From Dendrophyllia cribrosa (taxonomy: Eukaryota > Cnidaria > Anthozoa > Scleractinia > Dendrophylliidae), in assembly GCA_024195265.1 (NCBI GenBank), contig JAJLRJ010000005.1, forward strand, positions 15,734,036-15,798,035: a stretch of DNA of 64,000 nucleotides. The letters run 5' to 3'. Shown one piece after another: positions 63,301-64,000 of the stretch. The notes below the pieces were generated by a model. It searched no databases. It was not told the DNA's origin and saw only the letters and a list, made by a program, of their open reading frames with translations. Numbering within the stretch: the first letter of the stretch is position 1; each line of letters opens with the position of its first letter. Made by a program: the position numbers and the translations under genes.

Positions 63301-63866
63301 AAATGGTTTTTGTTCCCCGAAAGTAGCAAACCCCCGAAAGTAACGAGCCCCAAAGGATGCTAATTCTGAAAGTAACGAGGGTCATTACATTAAAACTTTA
63401 CGGTATGACAAAAAAAGGAAGTGAAATAATTTTATTGTTTTTTACTCTCCAAACTTTGTTTATTTCTAGATATGTTGCTGTTAAAGATGACAAGATATGT
63501 TATTATGACACATATGAAGTATGTTTCCTTTTTCTACTTTAACAGTATGGCGTAAAGTGTTGTGAGTTCTCATTTTTGTCATTTTTTTTTCAGTATTTTC
63601 CCCATGAATTGCAAGAATAAGTTTCTGCAAAACGTTTTTCTGAAAACAATTTATTTCACAACTGAGATTTCCAGGTATCACCTGGTAATGCCAAAACACA
63701 ATTGGTGTGGTATGTGATATAGTAACTTGTTATTTAATACTTGTTTCCTCTAGGACTTTGTTTACGCGACTCCAATAAACTGTATCAATGCTGCACTTGC
63801 CAAAGTAAAAACTGTTGAAGGACACAAAAACAGATTCACAATCATTACGTTCAACAAATCGTACAG
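29748..63866 (+). CDS. ARAP-like protein (SAM, Pro-rich, PH, PH), 12 exons, 3' end outside window
   Basis: Exons: 29748-31038, 34011-34225, 34621-34689, 34800-34837, 35410-35485, 35987-36055, 36890-36956, 55891-55943, 56305-56358, 62261-62310, 63470-63518, 63754-63866. All junctions are GT/AG and keep frame, with open phase 2 at the end. Domain order is an N-terminal SAM domain (about residues 8-72), a long Pro/Ser-rich linker with PxxP and Tyr motifs, then two PH domains. This is the N-terminal order of ARAP proteins, which continue with ArfGAP, ankyrin, PH and RhoGAP domains and regulate Arf and Rho GTPases at phosphoinositide membranes. The catalytic part lies beyond 64,000, so ARAP is an inference. 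The intron between exons 7 and 8 holds the Polinton; splicing across it stays in frame (phase 1). Confidence 0.85.
31039..34010 (+). other. ARAP-like intron 1
   Basis: 2,972 bp. Contains a truncated CAGNGG-type MITE at 31,625-31,695 with a C-run, an (ACA)n microsatellite at 31,998-32,027 and the tandem duplication at 33,496-33,810. I see no exon-like ORF. Confidence 0.7.
33496..33810. repeat. Tandem duplication (~158 bp) in ARAP-like intron 1
   Basis: AGTTCAGTGATGGAAAAATG and the following AATCCATCATTGAATC occur twice, each preceded by AAATGAAAAATTAATA and a C-run. The two copies differ by scattered substitutions. Confidence 0.8.
34011..34689 (+). CDS. ARAP-like exons 2 and 3 (acidic linker)
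   Basis: 34011-34225 follows CTATTAG and ends CCCAAG/GTATTT; it encodes a Tyr-containing, acidic linker (CIYETIG, DYSSDDSLDG). 34621-34689 is 23 codons (MSRGDSVDSEDDNR ...) between TTTTTAG and GTAAGT. Phases match on both sides. Confidence 0.85.
34800..36956 (+). CDS. ARAP-like exons 4-7: first PH domain, part 1
   Basis: Exons 34800-34837, 35410-35485, 35987-36055 and 36890-36956. They encode GFLWKQGG, WRKRWFVFDGGELRYYKD, SLHIIPVSQIRDIEII and RPTFKVITPNRTFILASES. The basic KRW…FDG…L.YY signature is a standard PH beta1-beta3 lipid-binding region. The domain is finished by exon 8, beyond the Polinton. Confidence 0.9.
36988..37471. mobile_element. piggyBac-like MITE (TTAA flanks) in the ARAP-like intron
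   Basis: TTAA at 36988-36991 and 37468-37471 flank inverted ends AGTGCCCATAACTTTTTTAT and AAAAGGTTATGCCAGGGCACT. The arms extend about 65 bp. TTAA duplication is the piggyBac hallmark; there is no transposase. Confidence 0.65.
37537..37977. mobile_element. Tc1/mariner-like MITE, TACAGTAATAGCCCACATAT ends
   Basis: TACAGTAATAGCCCACATAT is mirrored by ATATGTGGGCTATTACTGTA over about 28 bp. Internal AGGTTCTTA/TAAGAACCT motifs repeat in both orientations. TA borders fit a mariner-type target. It ends 318 bp before the Polinton. Confidence 0.75.
38289..38294 (+). other. Polinton target-site duplication, left copy
   Basis: CACATT, identical to 55465-55470. Polintons create 6-bp duplications through their retroviral-type integrase. 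Confidence 0.92.
38425..38610. repeat. AT-rich CAATTTTTT array in left TIR
   Basis: Runs of 6-9 T separated by CAA, GAA or AA. The mirror copy is at 55,148-55,325. ORFs read through it give only Phe-rich sequence and are not genes. Confidence 0.8.
39142..39600 (+). repeat. Tandem 229-bp duplication in left TIR
   Basis: 39,142-39,370 and 39,371-39,600 are the same unit (CATGACGAATCGAGCAAAG to TTTTCCTGGAAAAACC), differing by one T in a T-run and at the final bases. The same pair occurs inverted in the right TIR (about 54,160-54,620). Confidence 0.9.
40107..40112 (-). terminator. Polyadenylation signal for the leftmost Polinton unit
   Basis: AATAAA on the minus strand, about 80 nt past the stop of the 302-aa gene. 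Confidence 0.55.
40193..41101 (-). CDS. Polinton protein, Pro-rich with coiled coil, unknown function (302 aa)
   Basis: I do not recognise a family. The N-terminal part is Pro-rich (PPWMKPPVPFLP). A second Pro-rich stretch (PPKPPLGSTLPPPP) follows, then from about residue 165 a long charged helix with likely coiled coil (ELLERRDKLWGQLETEYQEH, then Arg/Lys-rich). The ATG overlaps the previous gene's TGA as ATGA, and there is no TATA box directly upstream. It is probably translated from the 207-aa gene's transcript by reinitiation, or from an unseen promoter. Position at the end of the capsid block suggests a virion or assembly protein; that is inference. Confidence 0.7.
   Translation of the reverse strand: MTDKYAREMMLVPKDPPWMKPPVPFLPDSSRQWGRGEQTPPDPNEAYWKRQFLTDQLVNAPRLDRVMRVMDAMKSVEGEGQPPKLPSYGSKSSEYFRLQNQLRHMIDPRQTSALLRRPPPLSAAENQARTDDIIPPKPPLGSTLPPPPKSFQEAHQQSKNIDKQLENFINVAKQNLDEAKRAGNNPNEVKMADLDWQVAQKSAEVIRELDDQLNSENYGLPFSDLKYWTTDKDTFDAAVEAHKRELLERRDKLWGQLETEYQEHKESMKQREKQRQAKIENIIQKGKGVALKRHKPRGWVQE
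41098..41721 (-). CDS. Polinton basic protein with Ala/Gly-rich helix and Lys tract (207 aa)
   Basis: Start chosen at 41721 (MAPPRGAWRAF) because a TATAAG box lies at 41759-41764, 38 nt upstream; the longer reading frame would start above it. Residues 62-84 form a hydrophobic Ala/Gly-rich segment (AATAGAILAATLGGVLAS), followed at once by a Lys run (86-94). The same order occurs in the 194-aa and 138-aa proteins next door. Basic, membrane- or DNA-interacting minor virion protein is an inference by analogy to adenovirus core and membrane-lytic proteins. Its stop overlaps the next start (ATGA). Confidence 0.75.
   Translation of the reverse strand: MAPPRGAWRAFPVNSNFSPTSAAERRANSGFDAPRKKATTDRFGRPNRAVKASIALKKGIKTANAATAGAILAATLGGVLASQLSKKKKKNKKKQEQQGAGKRSRGWRMQEQADWLSGLTDRRTFSEDIKRASNEQLRALTDLIRNLYDNVIQVPAYVKTPLLGNRKTIRRISALTTPLHERKRLLRRVGGEKLVPFLQAGLDALSS
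41759..41764 (-). promoter_or_regulatory. TATA box for 207-aa gene
   Basis: TATAAG on the minus strand, 38 nt before the ATG at 41721, just downstream of the 119-aa stop. Confidence 0.55.
41777..42136 (-). CDS. Polinton small basic protein (119 aa)
   Basis: N-terminal basic start (MPTVRRKKTRQRGKG), an Ala-rich amphipathic segment (residues 17-41, MAVATAAPIVANLLSQGI), then clusters of Lys/Arg (FEKVTKRGKRGIKWLSKR, RLRKKKPQKGGRKKR). The KGG after a basic run is a candidate processing site for the element's protease. Its own TATA box is 35 nt upstream. No known family; a virion core or membrane-active role is inferred. Confidence 0.72.
   Translation of the reverse strand: MPTVRRKKTRQRGKGLGADMAVATAAPIVANLLSQGIEHAMDKGPEVFEKVTKRGKRGIKWLSKRFNRLRKKKPQKGGRKKRTSLPRWAQEPGLSKLVGLPNHLPSHVQFQLENSTTLV
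42171..42176 (-). promoter_or_regulatory. TATA box for 119-aa gene
   Basis: TATAAA (GGTATAAAGAG) on the minus strand, 35 nt before the ATG at 42136, in the 46-nt gap after the 194-aa stop. Confidence 0.65.
42183..42767 (-). CDS. Polinton basic protein with RG motif, Ala/Gly helix and Lys tract (194 aa)
   Basis: Residues 59-75 (RRSQRGRGIDGSQRSRA) match residues 9-26 of the 138-aa neighbour. Residues 112-138 form an Ala/Gly hydrophobic segment, followed by eight Lys (141-148) and then QEGGF, which recurs in the 216-aa protein. ATG follows TAA of the upstream gene after A8 and CAGTC (13 nt). The upstream stop is inside a CATAAAAA sequence that could also act as a weak TATA. No assigned family. 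Confidence 0.75.
   Translation of the reverse strand: MQALIVIPTYGTWPTMPRIARAPWSQGVPFTRYVVGKGIQLQDASDLTTGRAAWQAQIRRSQRGRGIDGSQRSRAMAKAYANRPAQKVDRWVNRKMWRLREKMTPETLTGKLTAGAALGGAAAAVPAAFLGALTAKVFTQKKKKKKKKQEGGFLTLLSSAAKVGYEVGKRKDYKRMGAKGATGHYKAHRKPWEV
42781..43197 (-). CDS. Polinton basic protein paralogous to the 194-aa protein (138 aa)
   Basis: The start is the ATG at 43197 (MSSRRRDWRRQRGRG); upstream in-frame codons are GTG AGA AAA and overlap the ATPase stop. It carries the shared RGRG motif, a basic helical middle, an Ala/Gly segment (107-128, AAGAMGGVLAPIVGTLIAKA) and a C-terminal Lys run. The start is only 5 nt (GAAAA) after the ATPase TGA with no TATA between. It is therefore probably the second cistron of the ATPase transcript. 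Confidence 0.75.
   Translation of the reverse strand: MSSRRRDWRRQRGRGMLEDFSKSRATRTNQIRARWNKERANMHRRLQNESGKLREGARHLQWMLENPNPNLGERIMEKGRQTQFKAKNAFKPGIKRPKLKAGTKRALAAGAMGGVLAPIVGTLIAKAIKKTKTKKKKS
43203..43910 (-). CDS. ATP: Genome-packaging ATPase (FtsK/HerA, A32-like)
   Basis: Walker A is GPTLSGKT (residues 24-31) and Walker B is GLIIMDDL (about 99-106, Asp-Asp). A polar motif LSQNLF follows about 30 residues later. This is the compact A32-like packaging ATPase of Polintons, virophages and NCLDVs, which drives DNA into preformed capsids. At 235 residues it is a normal, complete length. A minus-strand ATAAAAGG box overlaps the protease stop codon, about 40 nt upstream. The next gene starts 5 nt after its stop. 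Confidence 0.93.
   Translation of the reverse strand: METEDAPSCYDPRFRVPGNMQIVGPTLSGKTTFLYKLVKDAPCYFREDDRSPCYFQKIVYCYGSAWQPIFNQFQEMGVQFHEGLPDNVEALFPPETRPGLIIMDDLMHESSKSPQVTQLLTKGTHHLGLFAIFLSQNLFHSGKEQAGQNRNYHYTVLFKNPADTRYIKMLGNRWLGDSEAFWPIYKRATEKPFGYLLTDHHPRTDDAIRFRTHLLIDDPEPLTVLQPAQKRRHKT
43951..43956 (-). promoter_or_regulatory. TATA-like box for ATPase unit, overlapping protease stop
   Basis: CATAAAAGG on the minus strand; the TAA of the protease (43952-43954) lies within it. It is about 41 nt before the ATPase ATG. Confidence 0.55.
43952..44503 (-). CDS. PRO: Adenain-like cysteine protease
   Basis: 183 residues from the ATG at 44503; five earlier codons lack an ATG and overlap the previous gene. 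The C5/C48-type catalytic set is visible: His54 in GQHWIAVF, Asp70 in GEFFDSY, Gln97, and Cys104 in DVCGDYC. This is the Polinton PRO, which by analogy to adenovirus matures capsid and core precursors inside the virion. It starts 2 nt after the TAA of the 103-aa gene (TAAAAATG). The packaging ATPase follows directly. Confidence 0.94.
   Translation of the reverse strand: MHDTLQLRKACRGDDNISKYFWDVFGADEGACQPVEYPKCAIWNTDPIRLPGQHWIAVFWASQDHGEFFDSYARAPSFYNAAWRCFDLFRHIPQELQGTNTDVCGDYCLYYLFHRCRGKPMTQIVRPFSYTDRVYNDTAVVERVREEFPSLQHQHLAGGLYDEDGRPNQMCRIKRLNLCKRKA
44506..44817 (-). CDS. Polinton small basic protein ending in Cys-Cys (103 aa)
   Basis: Arg-rich N terminus (RRRNRRMTRQGGIQRGGF), a middle helix, another basic RRGGNKG segment, and a C-terminal SDACCLQ. 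The GG sites after basic or Gln residues fit a protease-processing pattern. ATG is preceded by a 17-A run and one G. It is unlike any family I recognise. It sits between the 78-aa protein and the protease, in one apparent transcription unit. Confidence 0.7.
   Translation of the reverse strand: MVKPSCARRDSAQRRRNRRMTRQGGIQRGGFVPIVVDFKKGIQVTRDAIEAMQQPIDHDKARRNVNRYKAEYASYKRRGGNKGFTRWARDKGYAKKSDACCLQ
44857..45093 (-). CDS. Polinton small core-like basic protein (78 aa)
   Basis: Start set at 45093 (MPCRKKRRRVSRKKRYHRGG) because the TATAAA box at 45128-45133 lies inside the longer ORF. The first 25 residues are mostly Arg/Lys and end in HRGGA, a candidate cleavage site. A Gly/Ala helix (GASMFLSGPAPSFATAGLFL) follows, with a Lys/Arg tail. 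Length and charge suggest a DNA-condensing or membrane-active virion peptide precursor; that is inference. AATAAA overlaps the stop codon. Confidence 0.68.
   Translation of the reverse strand: MPCRKKRRRVSRKKRYHRGGARFVRRPTLQDKIAEGASMFLSGPAPSFATAGLFLGKQAFKGIKDNVEHFSKAKKRRR
45128..45133 (-). promoter_or_regulatory. TATA box for the 78-aa/103-aa/protease unit
   Basis: CCTATAAAAAAGG on the minus strand, 35 nt before the ATG at 45093. Confidence 0.65.
45186..45370. repeat. Degenerate tandem duplication at the 3' end of the MCP gene
   Basis: ACATTTTTAT, a T-run, TTGTTACAAAAA, GCTCTTTTCA and CAAGGCATC occur in that order twice (about 45,188-45,247 and 45,273-45,367). The right copy includes the last MCP codons; the left copy lies beyond the stop. 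Both copies carry AATAAA on the minus strand (45193-45198 and 45315-45320). The right copy has a run of about 29 T. Confidence 0.65.
45354..46781 (-). CDS. MCP: Major capsid protein (double jelly roll)
   Basis: 475 residues. An Asn run near the N terminus precedes a segment typical of Polinton hexon-like proteins: LAYREYFKTLLEADPWDEAS, then GWYKDSAGQMD. Proteins of this type form the pseudo-hexameric capsomers of the icosahedral shell. TATAAA lies 50 nt upstream and overlaps the stop of the preceding gene. The C terminus ends in DALV, just before a duplicated 3' flank with AATAAA. The reading frame is intact. Confidence 0.9.
   Translation of the reverse strand: MSQGSDDTDNNNNNNNGGIIVQADQGLYNYRPPREIDATEYKWHFEDVKSQTTSSNPLQFRLADRPYPFCPSEIELHLKVYFKLGSTKAPLNDFTTNQAIVGPVNNFGYSCIRQVRCRVNNNETESTAGVNLAYREYFKTLLEADPWDEASRLKRQGWYKDSAGQMDKWGGLATHNPGGVQRQKICVNGTGKFEFNVCPLPCNFCQIEQNVPPNTRVEFEIEFNDPKFCLMSMALDKSTAAGAVNNTASFEVLAQECFLRVFYRVPNDIIMKYMEEQVEKTTVANPLSFPFRRMRCENRYIPTGVSQVEFNDVFQGRSPRLFWLVVLEDARYQGEFNKNPFDFKANFSGFNITSAECTANGVPVNKAKVDLTNKYEIYDLLLNASGKKRRDAYLLDPDTFEKGFYFVPFDLTAVQDGGDSVTPQLQMLINVRLGFSTTTGAALQALFLYNTDESLLQIDNRGTTQGPVLLSDALV
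46831..46836 (-). promoter_or_regulatory. TATA box for MCP, overlapping the upstream stop codon
   Basis: CTCCTATAAAAAGG on the minus strand. The TAA at 46832-46834 ends the 216-aa gene and is part of the TATA. It is 50 nt before the MCP ATG. Confidence 0.68.
46832..47482 (-). CDS. Polinton low-complexity protein with Glu and Lys tracts (216 aa)
   Basis: The ATG is at 47482 (MRRTFLRSQW). Two PYQEGG/DYQEGG sites (about 26-30 and 119-123) bracket an Ala/Gly-rich helix (LAGPAVSYLGNLAANAGYE), an 11-Glu run (71-81) and Lys-rich blocks ending MQRGG. The repeated GG sites suggest proteolytic maturation. Position 14 nt after the penton-like gene and the EGGF motif shared with the 194-aa protein support a minor virion protein. 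Confidence 0.72.
   Translation of the reverse strand: MRRTFLRSQWIQVGGGDGYNQGLPPYQEGGFWGTLAGPAVSYLGNLAANAGYETACRAARKFYKSHCRKKEEEEEEEEEEEPPRKKKTKTKRELPRKKKKKKMQRGGRGDKYDGGTADYQEGGLVLPFSEMTYEQLLRAQRGFGKQRSRQRTPRRPRNITAASLDENLYRRLGGRPIGVLPNAIPGFQVGMGENRERVRGKKRRRTGHGDCFNELL
47497..49878 (-). CDS. Penton-like minor capsid protein with internal duplication (793 aa)
   Basis: Two halves repeat the same plan. Each starts with F-x-x-R-L…L-x-x-x-W-[QE]-VAL (residues 33-65 and 524-558). Each has a mid-segment with LGF/LGY, and each ends [IP]IPF-x-x-G-x…LYFR (about 457-486 and 753-791). The N- and C-terminal signatures are those of Polinton/adintovirus penton-like (single jelly-roll) proteins, which occupy capsid vertices. 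Here two copies are fused in one chain. ATG follows the integrase stop after AAAA. ATG GCC gives a good initiation context. Confidence 0.82.
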   Translation of the reverse strand: MAKPWEMDDDFLLFLNSGDVGTEPLEPGETTVRSAFRQRLEIPLTLTDQWQVALLKLLYTNSYGNTVLKSSQDYHVRVGSSDGSVPTRSMALTSHKHFTHAAELLGDLVQKMGWYVIPTLSGGQHHYGQLHMESPGTTDENFPTNPKLDLFRPDLVREFLQRIENTYRVKQVALPTRFNLIEYYLGFALLKLMGLKRDYIWLTRSSPSRPKTHYSLHLWAQGQYNLGESLALLMGFLEPDPDRPGQTRIVAHNTVYADTGEGTQADWVVSRLDTHHFGIETEDFLLGGVRIKLNTAVERLHYTFGKRAVFDMGAWVRDPSPLLPYARQSPVTVVTTEPGKWFLQAREGVNVDFKNGLETVMGTPQLKAPSRVKGFGAWLALPSLETSLTQTNTHLSDVDLTRCNTEVDVVEFSPVGDRQRRLLATLPLSPSSDYGLTVEYDPQHLDFRPLAGPTQNLSELRVHLRNAEGLGIPFYTGLTGVWLYFRKGGTKNTQPLQSAGMSFAGGRRVTLESDDQKDLFPNNTPSRFRLRLPEQWTLDATWEVALVQLLMPHTFHNVQDRQIQCSVNYPSGKQDIFLAGGLYVTLTDVVLALHQAIETETPVSDAGTTARVQLQLDEKGFYQWTFPTNDFSLYLPSWLARVLGYLDWESWTVPFYYKSDVRHPTVEITSTDTQTGRPTEVEITRSHTMALPADHRVWSFVSPNSFQNVYVHCNVAEPVYVGSQMAKVVLIHGVNPQKGVLEDVPIPHLIFSRLSHFTFRDLEIDIRDNLGRPIPFQGGNVTAALYFRQRKLP
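49883..51001 (-). CDS. INT: Retroviral-type integrase with C-terminal chromodomain-like segment
   Basis: 372 residues. Core catalytic triad: Asp83 (WQADLVEM), Asp148 (LQTDQGKEF) and Glu182 (AAVVERFNRTLKE). The N-terminal ~60 residues form the helical segment ending TFTLHRP that usually precedes the core. The C terminus has an SH3-like region (FRPGDFVR) and a chromodomain-like tail (VLVNWQGLAPDYQTWIP). It catalyses element insertion with a 6-bp stagger, consistent with the CACATT duplication. It starts 4 nt (AAAA) after the preceding stop. Intact. Confidence 0.96.
   Translation of the reverse strand: MKKAEQMSPLEDLYLDLESPYALSGNFKELIKVARDTLDVSPSQAQTYLQGEPTFTLHRPRQVRFPRSKTVVPPQVDYTWQADLVEMQDAKLIAQNKRTRYLLTVIDVLSKYAWVIALKSKKGKATADAFRYLLENSGGRKPVNLQTDQGKEFYNQHMKQLLDEYNIHHYSTRGEPKAAVVERFNRTLKEWMYKYMTARNTPKYLEVLPLLVDKYNTRIHSRTQMAPADVTDDNASVVWKRLFKPTPALDPYKFRPGDFVRTTKPVKGKKSAFSKSYRGNWSQDVYTVTDRQRSLYDGVNYYKLDTWKGDKVPGRFYEPQLQKVRALPNQWRVSKKLKYKGRGPTRQVLVNWQGLAPDYQTWIPVKELKKSS
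51006..51392 (-). CDS. Polinton small protein of unknown function (128 aa)
   Basis: Helical throughout, with acidic (SLVDFSDDALQELEPDVAF) and Leu/Met-rich segments, ending RTCLFPI. No known family. ATG is preceded by an A9 run; a TATAAA box lies 78 nt upstream. It is the first cistron of the unit that continues into the integrase (4-nt gap) and penton-like genes. Confidence 0.68.
   Translation of the reverse strand: MSRTSDAQIALKDWLGCAILFLERVDPHSLVDFSDDALQELEPDVAFAQLVTRNKEKNEPFTLLHLMAYLSVMRQCLSLDAYREHRRWIFKQQQQAYIPSFGRFVAQFTVSLTRRLIPLVVRTCLFPI
51470..51475 (-). promoter_or_regulatory. TATA box of the integrase-penton unit
   Basis: TCTATAAAAAAAG on the minus strand, 78 nt before the ATG at 51392. 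It forms one half of a divergent promoter. Confidence 0.6.
51510..51517 (+). promoter_or_regulatory. TATA box of the plus-strand Polinton gene
   Basis: TATATAAG, 30 nt before the ATG at 51547. The two divergent TATA boxes are about 35 nt apart. Confidence 0.65.
51547..52083 (+). CDS. Polinton plus-strand protein of unknown function (178 aa)
   Basis: The only Polinton gene on the plus strand. It is rich in Trp and charged residues, likely all-helical (PWRRWWIVALLKCMQHHVVL near residue 25), with an acidic C-terminal tail (DEVDSDDSSS). I recognise no domain. It has its own TATA box (30 nt upstream) and an AATAAA at 52089-52094, just past the stop. The divergent arrangement could mean separate timing, for example an early or regulatory gene; that is inference. 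Confidence 0.72.
   Translation: MTSPFTSQGVVDSQSEFTQSLNARPWRRWWIVALLKCMQHHVVLKPPDNPIWSPEALLFLHDLRANISRALRQVTFPDVYDEWVHQLHENGIVHPIWTPENCQFVRNMLSTDVVTVRILEEILSFRRQDLFFTYELLGLTHVNIDEVFDWQRLKLGHNWTDEVDSDDSSSCKDLGLDP
52089..52094 (+). terminator. Polyadenylation signal of the plus-strand gene
   Basis: AATAAA within TAAAAAAAATAAAAAAC, immediately after the stop codon. Confidence 0.55.
52337..52489 (-). CDS. Short ORF resembling the integrase N-terminal helical segment (50 aa)
   Basis: 50 codons with KYNDSKAIGSLRGVARFAS then LGRAKQLLQQH. The pattern resembles residues 12-55 of the element's own integrase and the helix-turn-helix linkers that start several Polinton ORFs. It stops before any core domain. 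The preceding ~110 bp on the same strand reads in another frame as an open, protein-like stretch (LYRRCKEGLKPIPIEDVRQ). This may be the remnant of a lost gene or a small DNA-binding protein. Confidence 0.35.
   Translation of the reverse strand: MFDKQLLSKYNDSKAIGSLRGVARFASSQGIPLGRAKQLLQQHPQEFKHV
52616..52621 (-). terminator. Polyadenylation signal, GRF-gene side
   Basis: AATAAA on the minus strand, about 205 nt past the GRF gene stop; it could serve that transcript. Confidence 0.4.
52825..53607 (-). CDS. Polinton zinc-binding protein with GRF-type zinc finger (260 aa)
   Basis: The N terminus has nuclear-localisation-like clusters (APKRKSTKP, GKKRKKE). Residues 123-154 hold a Cys/His cluster (CPFH, KCPYQDCCVIC). 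Residues 183-217 form a GRF finger: C-F-C, then GRIYLAC (Gly201, Arg202, Cys207), Cys212 and the terminal W-G-D. GRF fingers bind single-stranded DNA and occur in topoisomerase III, APE2 and other repair proteins. The protein could bind viral DNA during replication or packaging; that is inference. A TATA box lies 66 nt upstream, just inside the right TIR. Confidence 0.8.
   Translation of the reverse strand: MPKKMPFEEKVYIAPKRKSTKPAKVPAGKKRKKENVKDIINKAKDVVEYITIEAEGRANEAPLASIAPFIPDAHTEVNEPLIQDVDLNVEQQNAVNAIVGSIGHITQMQIEDAASNKNIFLVCPFHLGHLEQRVSSPNGFCYLKCPYQDCCVICAKDKAELYMQTVHAQLNRDIKENWKPLRCFCNEVLTLKQSNSEKNPGRIYLACRKRECKYFQWGDLPLNEKNGDYHFNHDPFPLPMKEYAGKTLIRDACGASNLFS
53673..53678 (-). promoter_or_regulatory. 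TATA box of the GRF zinc-finger gene
   Basis: TTATAAAAAT on the minus strand, 66 nt before ATG and 20 nt inside the inner edge of the right TIR. Confidence 0.6.
54160..54620 (-). repeat. Tandem 229-bp duplication in right TIR
   Basis: Mirror of the pair at 39,142-39,600, with the same T-run difference between units. Confidence 0.88.
55148..55325. repeat. AT-rich array in right TIR
   Basis: Mirror of 38,425-38,610: A-runs separated by TTG or TTC. Confidence 0.8.
55465..55470 (+). other. Polinton target-site duplication, right copy
   Basis: CACATT, identical to 38289-38294. Confidence 0.92.
55891..56358 (+). CDS. ARAP-like exons 8 and 9: end of first PH domain
   Basis: 55891-55943 follows TTCCTAACAG and encodes TEMNLWSQTLMEAILTFK, the C-terminal PH helix with its invariant Trp. 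56305-56358 encodes 18 codons of linker (GDNNAWKSGGDMCDPEKE) between TTTTCTAG and GTAGAA. Exon 8 completes the phase-1 codon begun before the Polinton. Confidence 0.9.
56963..58255. mobile_element. 1,293-bp TIR element with 9-bp duplication (TAGCCTG family)
   Basis: Starts TAGCCTGCGAACAGGCTCC and ends CCTGTTAGCAGGCTA. It is flanked by AGCCTATTG at 56954-56962 and 58256-58264. It shares its outer bases with the 126-bp MITE at 221-346. Inside, an 80-codon ORF (57298-57540) has no known domain, so it is probably non-autonomous. Confidence 0.75.
58450..60815. repeat. 90-bp minisatellite, about 26 copies, in ARAP-like intron 9
   Basis: The unit includes GGGAGTTGGACACAGGGCAT, GGGGTATTGGTGAATATGTA and CTGCCTTACCCATGGGGATG. 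Because 90 is divisible by three, long ORFs read on both strands; they are not genes. A 276-bp, three-unit higher-order repeat is present at 58,543-59,094 (ACATGTATGTAATGG recurs 276 bp apart). Some units lack the GACACAGGGCATG segment. Confidence 0.95.
60908..61925. mobile_element. piggyBac-like TIR element (TTAA flanks), 1.0 kb
   Basis: TTAACCCATTCGCTCCTA on the left is mirrored by AGGAGTGAATGGGTTAA on the right. TTAA target and CCC…GGG ends are piggyBac traits. A 117-codon ORF inside has no recognisable domain. Confidence 0.7.
62261..63866 (+). CDS. ARAP-like exons 10-12: second PH domain, part 1
   Basis: Exons 62261-62310, 63470-63518 and 63754-63866. They encode GWLKKQGHNVVADWKKR, YVAVKDDKICYYDTYE and INCINAALAKVKTVEGHKNR then FTIITFNKSYR. 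W-K-K-R-Y followed by CYY is the PH beta2-beta3 pattern. Exon 12 ends in phase 2 at GTACAG/GTTAGT; the PH C-terminal helix must lie beyond the window. Confidence 0.88.
62352..63402. mobile_element. TIR element with GAAAGTAGCGAGCCCC repeats in ARAP-like intron 10
   Basis: GTAAAGTTCCGATAGTAATG at the left is mirrored by CATTACATTAAAACTTTACG at the right. Next to each TIR are tandem copies of about 17 bp (CCGAAAGTAGCGAGCCC): at least nine on the left (62,378-62,550) and three on the right (63,317-63,380). The interior carries a single 90-bp minisatellite unit. Confidence 0.65.
62845..62935. repeat. Single displaced copy of the 90-bp minisatellite unit
   Basis: One complete unit, identical in layout to those at 59,760-60,000, lying 2.0 kb from the array and inside the TIR element. 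Confidence 0.9.
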
Positions 63867-64000
63867 GTTAGTGTGGAGTCATTATTGTCTCATGCAAGAG
63901 TTTGTTTTATTGTCTGTTCCTCATCAACAATGTGAAGCGCACATTTTGGCGACAAAATGCCGGGGTAACCCTGCGATGGGCTGCAGGGGGGGAGTAACGA

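Overview
The window is animal nuclear DNA, most likely from an anthozoan cnidarian such as a stony coral or sea anemone. It carries intron-rich animal genes with clean GT/AG splice sites, dense short inverted-repeat transposons, poly-C/poly-G runs at element borders, and one complete Polinton/Maverick (adintovirus-like) element. The taxon is inferred from overall character, not from a marker gene.

Layout. (1) 1-14,400: a complete five-exon UBL3 gene (membrane-anchored ubiquitin-fold protein) on the minus strand, exons at 14,331, 11,277, 8,219, 5,709 and 4,922. Its introns and 3' flank hold many small TIR elements and a LINE tail. (2) 14,400-29,700: intergenic, almost all repeat. It includes a ~5.9 kb foldback element (15,182-21,116) with nested insertions, a broken GIY-YIG retroelement fragment, and a near-perfect 504-bp palindrome at 25,463-25,966. 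(3) 29,748 to the right edge: a plus-strand SAM + tandem-PH gene resembling ARAP proteins. Twelve exons are visible and it continues beyond the window. (4) 38,295-55,464: a 17,170-bp Polinton inserted in the ARAP-like intron between exons 7 and 8, inside the coding region of the first PH domain and antisense to it. It has a 6-bp duplication (CACATT), ends in AGTAGTAAG, and has TIRs of about 1,767 bp. (5) 56,963-63,402: more TIR elements, a 90-bp minisatellite (58,450-60,815) and a stray copy of its unit 2 kb away.

The Polinton has a full virion-and-integration set: integrase, adenain-like protease, packaging ATPase, double-jelly-roll major capsid protein, a penton-like minor capsid protein that is an internal duplication, and several small basic proteins. 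It also has a GRF zinc-finger gene and a lone plus-strand gene. I find no DNA polymerase B. The genes sit head to tail in TATA-led clusters. Within clusters, several stop codons are followed by an A-run and the next ATG within 2-14 nt, and one pair overlaps as ATGA. This bacterial- or poxvirus-like compactness in an animal element, with the missing polymerase, is the most unusual feature here.
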